From: Planomonospora sp. ID82291
GTDB lineage: Bacteria > Actinomycetota > Actinomycetes > Streptosporangiales > Streptosporangiaceae
Length of the DNA: 64,000 bases
NCBI RefSeq assembly: GCF_015711645.1
Contig: NZ_JABTEX010000002.1
Location: 1,736,001 to 1,800,000, forward strand
Reading direction: 5' to 3'
Shown here: positions 34,542-42,198 of the stretch, one piece after another
Position numbering within the stretch: the stretch's first letter is position 1
Layout of the letters: every line of letters starts with the position of its first letter
The notes under the pieces: generated by a model
Told to the model about the DNA's origin: nothing
Database searches by the model: none
What the model saw: the letters and a program-made list of their open reading frames with translations, nothing else
Made by a program: the position numbers and the translations under genes

Positions 34542-35918
34542 TCAACGCGCCGCTTCCGCCGCTCCCGTCTCCGCCGCCGCTCCCGTCCCCGCCGCGGTGG
34601 TCGCCGTGGTCCCGGTGGTCTCCGCGGTCCCGGTGGTCTCCGCGGTCCCGGTGGTCTCCCTGGTCTCCGCCGTCTCCGCCGTCTCCGCCGTCTCCGCCGC
34701 CGCGCGGGCCCTGCGGCGCAGCGCCGGGCCGATCGCGAGCAGGCCCGCGGCGGCGGCCAGCCCGATCGCCCCGACGACCGGCCACAGGACGGCGGGACCG
34801 GCCGCCAGCAGCCGGGTGCCGAGCAGCGGGGCGAGCATGGTCCCGGCCGACCAGGCGAAGCCGTACATCCCGGAGTAGCGCCCGCGCAGGTGGGCGGGGG
34901 CGAGCGCGGCCACGATCGCCCCGGGGACGCCCGCCGTGACGATCTCGCCCAGCGTCCAGACGGCCACCGCGGCGGCGTACCCGGCGACGCCGGAGACGAC
35001 GGCGTTCAGCGCGAAACCCCCGCCGATGACCGCGCACCCGATCGCCAGCACGGTGCTGTGGTCCCGCCTGCCGATCCAGCCGCCGGTCAGCGGCTGGACC
35101 AGCACGATCAGGACGCCGTTGACCGCCATGACCAGGCCGTAGGCGGAGGGGGACAGGCCCGCGCCGGTCATGGCCAGCGGCAGGGTGGTGAACGCCTGGG
35201 CGTAGACCAGGGTGGAGAGCACGGTGATCACGGTGTAGGCGAGCATCAGGCGGTCGGCGAGGACCGCCCGGTAGCCGCCGCCCGCCGGGCCGCCCGGCGC
35301 CGGACGGGCCTGCGGCCCCGGCCGGGTCTCCGGCACCGCGCGCCACACCAGCAGGCCGAAGAGGACCGAGGTCGTGGCGTTGAAGGCGAACATCCAGCCG
35401 TACCCGGCCTCGGCGAACCAGCCGCCCGCGACCATGGCGACCGCGAAGCCGAGGTTCAGCGCCCAGAAGAGCAGGCCGTAGGCGCGGGGCCGGTCCTCCG
35501 GCGCGATCAGGTCGGCCACCAGGGCGTTGGACGCGGGCCGGTAGGCGTCGATCGTCACGCCGAGCACGAACATCAGCGCCACGATCGCGGGCAGCGAGGC
35601 GGCGGCCCCCAGCGCCCCCATGGTGGCGGCGGTGGCGACCATGCCGCCGGTCAGCGTGACCCGCCGCCCGAACCGGTCGGCCAGCCAGCCTGCGAGCGGC
35701 TGCGAGACCAGCGAGCCCGCGCCGAAGAGCGTCATCACCGCGCCCGCGGCGGCCAGGGACATGCCGCGGGCCTGCGTCAGGTACACGCCGATGAACGGCT
35801 CCACCATCATGCCCACGCGGTTGACCAGGGTCCCGGTCCACAGCGCCCAGAAGGCCCGGGGGAGCCCGCCGATCTTCGACTGCAGGAACGAAGGGCCGGT
35901 GAGGGTCGTGCTCGTCAT
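34542..35918 (-). CDS. MFS transporter with repetitive Thr/Glu/Ala tail
   Basis: The product has 458 residues: twelve hydrophobic helices with the MFS motif GWLADRFGRRVTLTGGMVAT, then a C-terminal tail of about 50 residues made of AET and TGT repeats (AETAETAETAETRETTGT...). The tail is encoded by tandem 9-bp and 18-bp DNA repeats and is probably disordered in the cytoplasm. The body resembles efflux-type MFS proteins. ATG 35918 (MTSTTLTGPSFLQSKIG) is the best start. It is divergent from an ArsR-type regulator 47 bp away that likely controls it. The substrate is unknown. Confidence 0.87.
   Translation of the reverse strand: MTSTTLTGPSFLQSKIGGLPRAFWALWTGTLVNRVGMMVEPFIGVYLTQARGMSLAAAGAVMTLFGAGSLVSQPLAGWLADRFGRRVTLTGGMVATAATMGALGAAASLPAIVALMFVLGVTIDAYRPASNALVADLIAPEDRPRAYGLLFWALNLGFAVAMVAGGWFAEAGYGWMFAFNATTSVLFGLLVWRAVPETRPGPQARPAPGGPAGGGYRAVLADRLMLAYTVITVLSTLVYAQAFTTLPLAMTGAGLSPSAYGLVMAVNGVLIVLVQPLTGGWIGRRDHSTVLAIGCAVIGGGFALNAVVSGVAGYAAAVAVWTLGEIVTAGVPGAIVAALAPAHLRGRYSGMYGFAWSAGTMLAPLLGTRLLAAGPAVLWPVVGAIGLAAAAGLLAIGPALRRRARAAAETAETAETAETRETTGTAETTGTAETTGTTATTAAGTGAAAETGAAEAAR
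34617..34703. repeat. In-gene 18-bp and 9-bp tandem repeats encoding the MFS tail
   Basis: GGTCTCCGCGGTCCCGGT occurs at 34617-34634 and 34635-34652 and in part after. It is followed by about five copies of GTCTCCGCC up to 34703. All units are multiples of three, so copy-number change alters tail length without breaking the MFS frame. Confidence 0.85.
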
Positions 35919-35965
35919 GAGGACAGGTTTGGACAGCGGGCCGGGCGGGTGCGAATCTTTTAGCC

Positions 35966-36970
35966 GTGCCTGAACGGTCGTGCGGTCTCCGGCGGACCTC
36001 CTGCCGCGTCGAATGGGTCTTCGCCCCCGACGACGTGGCCCGGATCCGCTTCGCCTTCTCACCCATCTGGGAGCTCGTCGCCAGCCTGCGCACGCTCCGC
36101 GACCCGGCCCGGCACTCCCTGCACCTGCCCTGGCTGCGCGCCGTACGGCCCCGCCTGGCGGGCCTGGACCTGGACCTGTCGGAGCTGTTCGCGCTGGTCC
36201 CCCCGCGCGGCTACCTCGTGGACTTCGTCACCCCCACGCCCGACACGCCGATGCCCGACTTCGCCGCCGAACTGGAGCGGGTACGGCGCACGCCGCCCGA
36301 CCGGGCCGCGGCCGAGGCCGGCTGGGTGGCCGGGGCCGGCTCCCGCGCCGTCGAGCGGTTCCGGGCGGATCCGGCCGCCGGGGTGGCGCGGGTGGCCGAC
36401 ACCCTGCAGCGCTACTGGGAGACGGCCTTCGCCGATTTCTGGCCCCGGGTCCACGCGCTGCTGGAGGGCGAGGTGCTGCGCCGCTCCCGGCAGCTCGCCG
36501 CCGGCGGCGCCCGGGAGCTCTTCGCCGACCTGCACCCGAACGTCAGCTGGCGCGGCGACCGGCTCGCGGTGGTGCGGAACTGGTCCTACTCCGCGCCGCT
36601 GGGCGGCGACGGGCTGGTGCTGGTGCCCACCGCCTTCTGGTGGCCGGACACGGCCGTGGTCGTCGAGCCGTACCAGCCGATGCTCGTCTACCCGGCGAAC
36701 GGGGTCGGCACCCTCTGGACGGCGAGCCCGCCGCCCGCCCCCGGCGCGCTCGCCGCGCTGATCGGCCGGACCCGCGCGCGGATCCTCACCGCCCTCGCCG
36801 ACCCGGCGACCACCACGGCCCTGGCCCGGCGCATGGAGCTCACGCCGGGCGCGGTCAGCCAGCACCTGACCGTCCTGGCCGGCGGCGGGCTGGTCACCCG
36901 CCACCGCCTCGGCCGCGAGGTCGTCTACCGCCGGACGCCGGTGGGGGACTCGCTGGTCTGCGCCTCCTGA
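35966..36970 (+). CDS. ArsR-type winged-helix regulator with N-terminal DUF5937-like domain
   Basis: The product has 334 residues. Residues about 20-250 match the actinobacterial DUF5937-type domain (FAPDDVARIRFAFSPIWELVASLRTL, HPNVSWRGDRLAVVRNW). The C-terminal 80 residues are an ArsR-like winged helix (ARILTALADPATTTALARRM, LTPGAVSQHLTVLAGGGLVTRHRLGREVVYRRTP). No metal-binding cysteine pair is seen in the recognition region, so it is probably not a metal sensor. The GTG at 35966 is the only in-frame start before the conserved part and lacks a clear ribosome site; a leaderless transcript is possible. It is divergent from the MFS gene, its likely target. Its last 46 bases overlap the converging terpene-synthase-like gene. 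Confidence 0.82.
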   Translation: MPERSCGLRRTSCRVEWVFAPDDVARIRFAFSPIWELVASLRTLRDPARHSLHLPWLRAVRPRLAGLDLDLSELFALVPPRGYLVDFVTPTPDTPMPDFAAELERVRRTPPDRAAAEAGWVAGAGSRAVERFRADPAAGVARVADTLQRYWETAFADFWPRVHALLEGEVLRRSRQLAAGGARELFADLHPNVSWRGDRLAVVRNWSYSAPLGGDGLVLVPTAFWWPDTAVVVEPYQPMLVYPANGVGTLWTASPPPAPGALAALIGRTRARILTALADPATTTALARRMELTPGAVSQHLTVLAGGGLVTRHRLGREVVYRRTPVGDSLVCAS

Positions 36971-37989
36971 GCGGAGGCGGCGGGATCCGCGGCGGCGGGA
37001 CCGGACTCCCGGAGGTGCTCCAGGTGGGCCCGGGAGACGGTCAGGAACGCGCAGGCCACCCGGGTCACGTCGCGGCCGGCGGCCAGGCCCAGGCCGTGCC
37101 GCTCCACGAGCACGGGGACCGTCAGGGCCGCGGTCCACAGCTCCTCCGTCCGGGCCACCAGCCGCTCGACGACCCGCGCGGCCTCGTCCCCGCGCCCGTC
37201 GTGGCCCCCGTGTCCGGCCGTACGGTGCCCGGTCGCGGTCGCGGTCCCGTGCCCGTGCCCGTGTCCGGCCGTACGGTGCCCGGTCGCGGTCCCGTGCCCG
37301 TGCCCGTGTCCGGCCGTACGGTGCCCGGTCGCGGTCCCGTGCCCGTGTCCGGCCGTACGGTGCCCGGCCGCGAGGTCGTCGCACCAGGTGACGACGTCGC
37401 CGCTCGCCTCGACGAGCGCCCGCCACCGGCGGTCGGCGGCCACCGGGGCGGGAACCTCCACTCCCAGGCACGGCTCCGCCAGGTCGAACAGGTAGGGGCC
37501 GGAGACGGCCCTGCTCCGCGTGGGCGGGGGTGCGGACGACGCGGCGTCGAGCAGGGCCGCCCGCTGGGCGGTCAGCCCCGCCAGGAACCGCTCCCGCCAC
37601 TCCCGGCTCATGCCCGCCGCGGACTCGCGCCACAGCCCGGCGAAGGCCCGCTCCACCGGCCGCGGTCCCGGATCGGCACCCTCGGCCGCCATGAGCACCC
37701 CGGTGTAGGCGTCGGACTCCTCGCGGAACCGGCGGGCCCAGGCCAGCCAGCGGGCGAACAGGGTGGCCGCGCCGACGTCGCACCGGGCGAACGCCCGCCC
37801 GGCCACCCGGTGCAGGGCCGCCGCCCGGTCGACCTCCAGACCGGCCAGGCGGGACCACTCGATGAGCGCGGCCTCGATCCGGTGGACCGACGGATGCATG
37901 GGGCACGGCGCCGACAGCGCCGCGAGCCGTTCGGTGAGCGGGGCCAGCAGCGCGGCCGTACGGGGCGGGGTGCGGAGTTCGGTGCGCAT
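36925..37989 (-). CDS. Terpene-synthase-family protein with degenerate metal motifs and His-Gly repeat insert
   Basis: The product has 354 residues. The fold of bacterial class I terpene cyclases is recognisable: WSRLAGLE...HRVAGRAFARC near residue 65, ARWLAWARRF at 79-88, SGPYLFDLAEPCLGVEVPAP at 163-182, and RWRALVEASGDVVTWCDDL at 188-206. The aspartate-rich motif expected after the WLxW helix is missing (it reads ARRFREESDA). The NSE/DTE triad region, normally NDLxSxxKE, reads CDDLAAGH and runs into about 55 residues of GHRTAGHGHGTAT repeats. The terminal RY motif is also not seen. Catalysis is therefore doubtful; it may be a pseudo-enzyme or a gene being altered by minisatellite growth. 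ATG 37989 follows GGGGAGAAGACGACG. Confidence 0.7.
   Translation of the reverse strand: MRTELRTPPRTAALLAPLTERLAALSAPCPMHPSVHRIEAALIEWSRLAGLEVDRAAALHRVAGRAFARCDVGAATLFARWLAWARRFREESDAYTGVLMAAEGADPGPRPVERAFAGLWRESAAGMSREWRERFLAGLTAQRAALLDAASSAPPPTRSRAVSGPYLFDLAEPCLGVEVPAPVAADRRWRALVEASGDVVTWCDDLAAGHRTAGHGHGTATGHRTAGHGHGHGTATGHRTAGHGHGHGTATATGHRTAGHGGHDGRGDEAARVVERLVARTEELWTAALTVPVLVERHGLGLAAGRDVTRVACAFLTVSRAHLEHLRESGPAAADPAASAQEAQTSESPTGVRR
37210..37372. repeat. Minisatellite in the terpene-synthase-like gene (His-Gly coding)
   Basis: Four copies of a unit beginning GTGTCCGGCCGTACGGTGCC start at 37210, 37261, 37306 and 37345. The periods are 51, 45 and 39 bp. The differences are whole 6-bp subunits (GTGCCC or GCGGTC), so the array changes in steps of two codons and stays in frame. 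On the coding (minus) strand it spells repeats of GHRTAGHGHGTAT. Confidence 0.9.
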
Positions 37990-38199
37990 CGTCGTCTTCT
38001 CCCCGGGTGGAACGTCGGCGTCTTTCCCGGTCGCTCACTGTAGTGAGACGGTCACGCGGGTTCCGCGGAGGCGCGACGGGAAGAACGGAGGGGAATGCCC
38101 GGCGGAGGACCGAGGAGCACCGATGAGCACCGATGAGGACGGAGGCGGGCGGAGCGGTGCCGCGGACGGCCCCGATGCCGCACGCCACCGTGATTCCTC

Positions 38200-38215
38200 G
38201 TAACGTGTGCGAAAC
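38200..38215 (+). promoter_or_regulatory. GlnR-type box upstream of glnA2-type gene
   Basis: GTAAC-6-GAAAC: GTAAC at 38200-38204, six bases, then GAAAC at 38211-38215. This matches the a-b half-site pair of the actinobacterial GlnR consensus (gTnAc-n6-GaAAc). It lies about 215 bp before the TTG start. A single pair is weaker than the four-half-site box before glnA in this same window. Confidence 0.55.
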
Positions 38216-38274
38216 ACGCAGCGGGCAGACTGGTAGGCGACCAGGAGTGTCGCACCACGTCGGCGGTGACTCCT

Positions 38275-38398
38275 CCGCTCCCTGAAGGGAGCGGCTTCTC
38301 GCTCTCCTCTGCCGAGGTGGGCGACGGACAAGCCCTGCCCGTTTCAAGCAAAAAGACTGTAACAGGGAAGCGATTCCCCTGCCGGTTGAACCCGGCAG
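38275..38398 (+). ncRNA. Structured leader upstream of glnA2-type gene, resembling a TnpB-element right end
   Basis: Two perfect hairpins stand out: CCGCTCCC-TGAA-GGGAGCGG (38275-38294) followed directly by CTTCTCGCTC, and CTGCCGG/CCGGCAG (38379-38385, 38392-38398). A bulged CAGGGAA/TTCCCCTG stem precedes the second. The layout of a stem followed by a CTTCTCGC-type sequence recalls right ends of IS605/TnpB elements as I remember them, but no tnpB is near, so it could be a solo remnant. Alternatively it is a plain regulatory leader. The structure is seen; the origin is a guess. Confidence 0.4.
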
Positions 38399-38429
38399 CC
38401 CCCTCGCTAGATCTGATGGAGGAAAAGCA

Positions 38430-39791
38430 TTGGACCGCCAGCAGGAGTTCGTCCTCCGCACTCTCGAGGAGCGCGACATCCGGTTCATCCGGCTGTGGTT
38501 CACCGATGTGCTCGGGTTCCTCAAGTCGGTGGCCATCGCCCCGGCCGAGCTCGAAGGGGCCTTCTCCGAGGGCATCGGCTTCGACGGCTCGGCGATCGAG
38601 GGGTTCGCCCGGGTCTACGAGTCGGACATGCTGGCCAAGCCCGACCCCTCCACCTTCCAGATCCTGCCGTGGCGCAGTGAGAACCCGGCGGCGGCCCGGA
38701 TGTTCTGCGACATCCTCATGCCGGACGGCTCCCCCTCGCACGCCGATCCGCGCTGGGTGCTCAAGCGGACCCTGGCCAAGGCCTCCGACATGGGCTTCAG
38801 CTTCTACACCCACCCCGAGGTCGAGTTCTTCCTGCTGAAGAACCGGCCCGAGCGCGGCACGCGCCCCGAGCCGATCGACGAGGGCGGCTACTTCGACCAC
38901 ACCCCGCACAGCTCCGGCCACGACTTCCGGCGCAACGCGATCATGATGCTGGAGTCGATGGGCATCTCGGTGGAGTTCAGCCACCACGAGGGCGCCCCCG
39001 GCCAGCAGGAGATCGACCTGCGCTACGCCGACGCGCTCACCACCGCCGACAACATCATGACCTTCCGGCTGGTGATGAAGGAGGTCGCGCTGGAGCAGGG
39101 CATCTGGGCGAGCTTCATGCCCAAGCCCTTCACCGAGCACCCCGGCTCCGGCATGCACACCCACATGTCGCTGTTCGAGGGCGACCGCAACGCCTTCTAC
39201 GAGCCCGGCGCCGACTACCAGCTCTCCAAGATCGGCCGCTCCTTCATCGGCGGCCTGCTCACCCACGCCGCGGAGATCACCGCGGTCTGCAACCAGTGGG
39301 TCAACTCCTACAAGCGCCTGTGGGGCGGGGCCGAGGCCATCGCCGGGCAGGGCGGCGAGGCCCCCAGCTACATCTCCTGGGGCCACAACAACCGCTCGGC
39401 CCTGGTGCGCGTGCCGATGTACAAGCCGCACAAGAGCGGCTCCACCCGCATCGAGTTCCGCTCCCTCGACTCGGCCTGCAATCCCTACCTGGCCTTCGCG
39501 CTGATCCTCGCGGCCGGGCTGAAGGGCATCGAGGAGGGCTACGAGATGCCGCCGGGCGCCGAGGACGACGTCTGGGCGCTGACCAGCGCCGAGCGCCGGG
39601 CCCTGGGCATCGCGCCGCTCCCGCAGTCGCTGGACGAGGCCATCGCCGTCATGGAGCGCAGCGAGCTGGTCGCCGAGACCCTCGGCGAGCACGTCTTCGA
39701 CTACTTCCTGCGCAACAAGCGCGCCGAGTGGAACGACTACCGCCGCCAGGTCACCGAGTTCGAGCTGGGCCGCTACCTGCCGGTCCTGTAA
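38430..39791 (+). CDS. glnA2: Glutamine synthetase-like ligase of the GlnA2 type (possible gamma-glutamylpolyamine synthetase)
   Basis: The product has 453 residues. It has the full GS catalytic barrel: FDGSAIEGFARVYESDM, FYTHPEVEFFLL (metal Glu), EGAPGQQEIDLRYADAL, GSGMHTHMSLF, and NRSALVRVP...RIEFRSLDSACNPYLAFA. The adenylylation tyrosine loop of GlnA (DLYELPPEE) is absent, reading SAERRALGIAPLPQ, so GlnE should not modify it. It matches the GlnA2 lineage found near glnE (M. tuberculosis Rv2222c, S. coelicolor SCO2241). The Streptomyces protein is reported to be a gamma-glutamylpolyamine synthetase, so polyamine use rather than bulk glutamine synthesis is likely. The TTG start has GGAGGA six bases upstream. 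A GlnR box lies upstream. Confidence 0.88.
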   Translation: MDRQQEFVLRTLEERDIRFIRLWFTDVLGFLKSVAIAPAELEGAFSEGIGFDGSAIEGFARVYESDMLAKPDPSTFQILPWRSENPAAARMFCDILMPDGSPSHADPRWVLKRTLAKASDMGFSFYTHPEVEFFLLKNRPERGTRPEPIDEGGYFDHTPHSSGHDFRRNAIMMLESMGISVEFSHHEGAPGQQEIDLRYADALTTADNIMTFRLVMKEVALEQGIWASFMPKPFTEHPGSGMHTHMSLFEGDRNAFYEPGADYQLSKIGRSFIGGLLTHAAEITAVCNQWVNSYKRLWGGAEAIAGQGGEAPSYISWGHNNRSALVRVPMYKPHKSGSTRIEFRSLDSACNPYLAFALILAAGLKGIEEGYEMPPGAEDDVWALTSAERRALGIAPLPQSLDEAIAVMERSELVAETLGEHVFDYFLRNKRAEWNDYRRQVTEFELGRYLPVL

Positions 39792-40225
39792 AGGGCGCGG
39801 GACCGGACGGTGAGGGACCGCCCGGTCCGCATCGGCGCCGCCGCACGCCCCACCGGGGCGTCGGCGGCCACCGGCCCGTTGAAGGCGTGCGCGGCCACGA
39901 CCGCGGCCTTGTCGCGGGTTCTCGGATGACGAAGAACAGGGCGAGAGCGCCGAGCGGCATGGGCACGAAGCGGCGGAACGCGCGGAGGGCCGCAGCCGTC
40001 GCCCCCTGCCGTGCGGTGCGGGCGCCGCTGGGGACGTGCGCCGTCTGCGGCGGCGCCGGAAGCCGCCGAGGGGCGTACGACCGATCTCCTGTGCTGTTGC
40101 CGTCCCCCATGCGAGCTACCGGCGATTGTCCACCTGGCGGGGACGATCCCGGCGCGCCGGATGCCTAGCGTTTCCCCGTGGAACGGCGGGGTCCCGCCGT
40201 GTGACCCGCACGTGGGGGAGTCGTC
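39792..40225. other. Intergenic region between glnA2-type gene and CPBP operon
   Basis: About 430 bp with no supported gene on either strand. The left end holds a terminator-like hairpin. The rest has normal high GC and several open frames that overlap in both directions without family resemblance. The promoter of the CPBP-kinase-regulator operon must lie at the right end, but no consensus elements are obvious. Confidence 0.45.
39800..39828 (+). terminator. Hairpin after glnA2-type gene
   Basis: GGACCGG at 39800-39806 pairs with CCGGTCC at 39822-39828 across a 15-nt loop, beginning nine bases past the stop codon. There is no T-run. Confidence 0.45.
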
Positions 40226-41047
40226 ATGCGGTTGTTGAAACAGTTCGTGCCGGTCGCGGTGGTCGGCTTCGGCGGTAGTGCGATCATGGGCGCGGTGCGG
40301 GGCGGTGCACTTCTCACTCTGCTCTCCGGCGTCGCGGTGGCCGCACTCGCCGTGTTCGTCTACGCGCGGACGGTGCGGTGGTCCGAGCGCCGCGCACCGG
40401 TGGAGGTGGCGGCGCAGGGAGCCTCCGGCGCCGTCGCGCGGGGGACGCTGATCGGTGTCGCGCTGTTCGCGGCGGTCATCGTGAGCATCGCTGTCGTGGG
40501 CGGCTACCGGATCGGCGGTCCGGGTTCGCCGGCGGCTGCGGTCGGGCTGCTGGGCGTCATGGCCGCCGCCGCGGTGACCGAGGAGCTGGTGTTCCGCGGC
40601 ATCCTGTTCAGGATCGTCGAGGAACGCGCCGGTACGTGGCCGGCGATGGTGCTGACCAGCCTGCTGTTCGGCCTGGCGCACCTGTTGAACCCGCATGCCG
40701 GCCTGTGGGGTGCGATCGCCATCGCGATCGAGGCGGGCGGCATGCTCGCCGCGGCCTACGCCGCCACGCGCACTCTGTGGGTGCCGATCGGTGTGCACTT
40801 CGGTTGGAACTTCGCGGCGGCCGGCATCTTCGGCACCGAGGTGTCGGGCAACGGCGTGGCGCAGGGGCTGCTGCACGGTGTGACGTCGGGCCCCGCCGTG
40901 CTGACGGGCGGTGAGTTCGGTCCGGAGGCGAGCGTGTTCGCGGTGGTGGCCGGCCTGCTGCTGACGGTCGTGTTCATGCGCCTGGCCCGTCGGCGCGGAA
41001 ACGTGGTCCCGTTCCGGCGCGGCGCGGACGCTACGCTCGCACGGTGA
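40226..41047 (+). CDS. CPBP-family intramembrane metalloprotease
   Basis: The product has 273 residues and about eight hydrophobic helices. The CPBP (Abi/CAAX-protease-like) motifs are present: Glu119-Glu120 with Arg124 in VTEELVFRGILF, His152 in LLFGLAHLLNP, and the third motif in IGVHFGWNFAAAG. Family members cleave or process proteins inside the membrane. In bacteria they are tied to bacteriocin immunity, peptide maturation and signalling. Its stop overlaps the start of a histidine kinase gene by 4 bp, which in turn overlaps a response regulator, so all three are translated together. The protease may act on the sensor or on a signal it detects, but this is inference. Confidence 0.88.
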   Translation: MRLLKQFVPVAVVGFGGSAIMGAVRGGALLTLLSGVAVAALAVFVYARTVRWSERRAPVEVAAQGASGAVARGTLIGVALFAAVIVSIAVVGGYRIGGPGSPAAAVGLLGVMAAAAVTEELVFRGILFRIVEERAGTWPAMVLTSLLFGLAHLLNPHAGLWGAIAIAIEAGGMLAAAYAATRTLWVPIGVHFGWNFAAAGIFGTEVSGNGVAQGLLHGVTSGPAVLTGGEFGPEASVFAVVAGLLLTVVFMRLARRRGNVVPFRRGADATLAR

Positions 41048-42198
41048 TCGATCTGCGGCGGATCATGGAGCTGTGGCGGCGGTGCGGCGTCGTGGTCCGG
41101 GATTCGGTGTTCGGGCTGCTGCTCGCCGTCGCATCGCTGCTGCCGGCCCTGCACGGCAAGGGGACGCAGGTCGGTGATCTGCCGATGAGCCCTTTCGACG
41201 CGCCGGCGTTGGTGGCGATCGCTCTGCAGTGCCTTGCGCTCGCCGCGCGCCGGCGGTGGCCCGCGATGTGCCTGGTCCTGGTGTCGCTCGGCTTCGTCCT
41301 CGACCAGGTGCGCGCCTACCACGTGTTCGCGAGCAACGCGATGCCCATCGCGCTCATCAGTGCGGGCGCGCACCTGGAGCGGCACCGGCGCGTCACGGTG
41401 GTCGTGCTGTCCACGGCGTACGTGGCGCTGGCGCTGGTGCTGGACCGGTTGGGCGGGGCCGAGAGGGCGGAGGGCTATGTGGCGTTCTACCTGGCGCTGG
41501 CGCTGGCGTGGGGTACGGGGGCGTGGTTGCGCTCGACCCGCGCGGCCGAGGCCGAACGCCGTCGCCGCGTCGCCGAGGCCACCCGTGCCGCCGAGCGCAC
41601 GCGGATCGCCCGCGAGCTCCACGACGTGGTGACGCACCATGTGACGGCGATGGTCGTGCAGGCCGAGGCCGCGCGTTATCTGACCGCCGCTCCCGACCGC
41701 CTCGACGCGGCGCTGGGCGCCGTCACCGACACCGGTCGGCGGGCCATCTCCGATCTGCGCCACATGCTCGACCTGCTCAAGGCCGATCATGACAGTGAGG
41801 CCGGGGTGCCTTCCGCGGGTGAACTGGGCGCGCTCGTGGAGCAGACCCGTCAGGCCGGGCAGCCGGTGGAGTTCACCGAGGAGGGCAGTGCGGCGGAATC
41901 GGCGGGCAGCGCCGAGTTCGTGGCCTACAGGGTCGTGCAGGAGGCCCTGACGAACGCGCTCAAATACGCCCACGGCAGCCGTACCGTGGTGGTGGTGTGC
42001 TACGGGGAGAAGGAGATCGGCGTGGAGGTGGGCACCGACGGTCCGGGCGCGCGGGCCGGGTCTCCCGGTGGCGGCGGGCGGGGTCTGGCCGGGCTCCGCG
42101 AGCGGGTCGACGCCATGGGCGGTGAGTTCAGCGCGGGTCGGCGGGCGGGTGGCGGCTTCGTGGTGCGGGCCCGCATCCCGGCGGGACGCCCGTCGTGA
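41044..42198 (+). CDS. Sensor histidine kinase (HisKA_3 type), coupled to CPBP protease
   Basis: The product has 384 residues. About five hydrophobic helices fill residues 15-165 (VFGLLLAVASLLPAL, LVAIALQCLALAAR, GYVAFYLALALAWG). A coiled region leads to the phospho-acceptor box ERTRIARELHDVVTHHVTAM, typical of DesK-like kinases. The N-box is AYRVVQEALTNALKYAHG and the G-box region runs GGGRGLAGLRERVDAMGG, ending VVRARIPAG. The start is GTG 41044, inside the last codons of the protease gene (4-bp overlap). The short loops suggest membrane-embedded sensing, as in cell-envelope stress kinases. Its partner regulator follows with a 4-bp overlap. Confidence 0.9.
   Translation: MIDLRRIMELWRRCGVVVRDSVFGLLLAVASLLPALHGKGTQVGDLPMSPFDAPALVAIALQCLALAARRRWPAMCLVLVSLGFVLDQVRAYHVFASNAMPIALISAGAHLERHRRVTVVVLSTAYVALALVLDRLGGAERAEGYVAFYLALALAWGTGAWLRSTRAAEAERRRRVAEATRAAERTRIARELHDVVTHHVTAMVVQAEAARYLTAAPDRLDAALGAVTDTGRRAISDLRHMLDLLKADHDSEAGVPSAGELGALVEQTRQAGQPVEFTEEGSAAESAGSAEFVAYRVVQEALTNALKYAHGSRTVVVVCYGEKEIGVEVGTDGPGARAGSPGGGGRGLAGLRERVDAMGGEFSAGRRAGGGFVVRARIPAGRPS

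Larger units (their letters stand above)
37990..38429. other. Intergenic region upstream of glnA2-type gene
   Basis: A stretch of 440 bp between divergent genes without a supported coding region. It holds a GlnR-type box (38200-38215) and a structured leader (38275-38398), listed separately, and the ribosome site GGAGGA at 38418-38423. The first 200 bases, near the terpene-synthase-like gene, show nothing recognisable. Confidence 0.5.

Noticed and set aside
37210-37372. Repeats considered as a CRISPR array
   Set aside because: Units are contiguous with no unique spacers, lie inside an open reading frame and differ only by 6-bp steps. The same reasoning excludes the arrays at 27958 and 54879.
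36059-38575. 838-codon minus-strand frame covering parts of several genes
   Set aside because: It runs across the ArsR gene, the terpene-synthase-like gene in another frame, and the glnA2 promoter, so it cannot be a real gene. No domain is visible.
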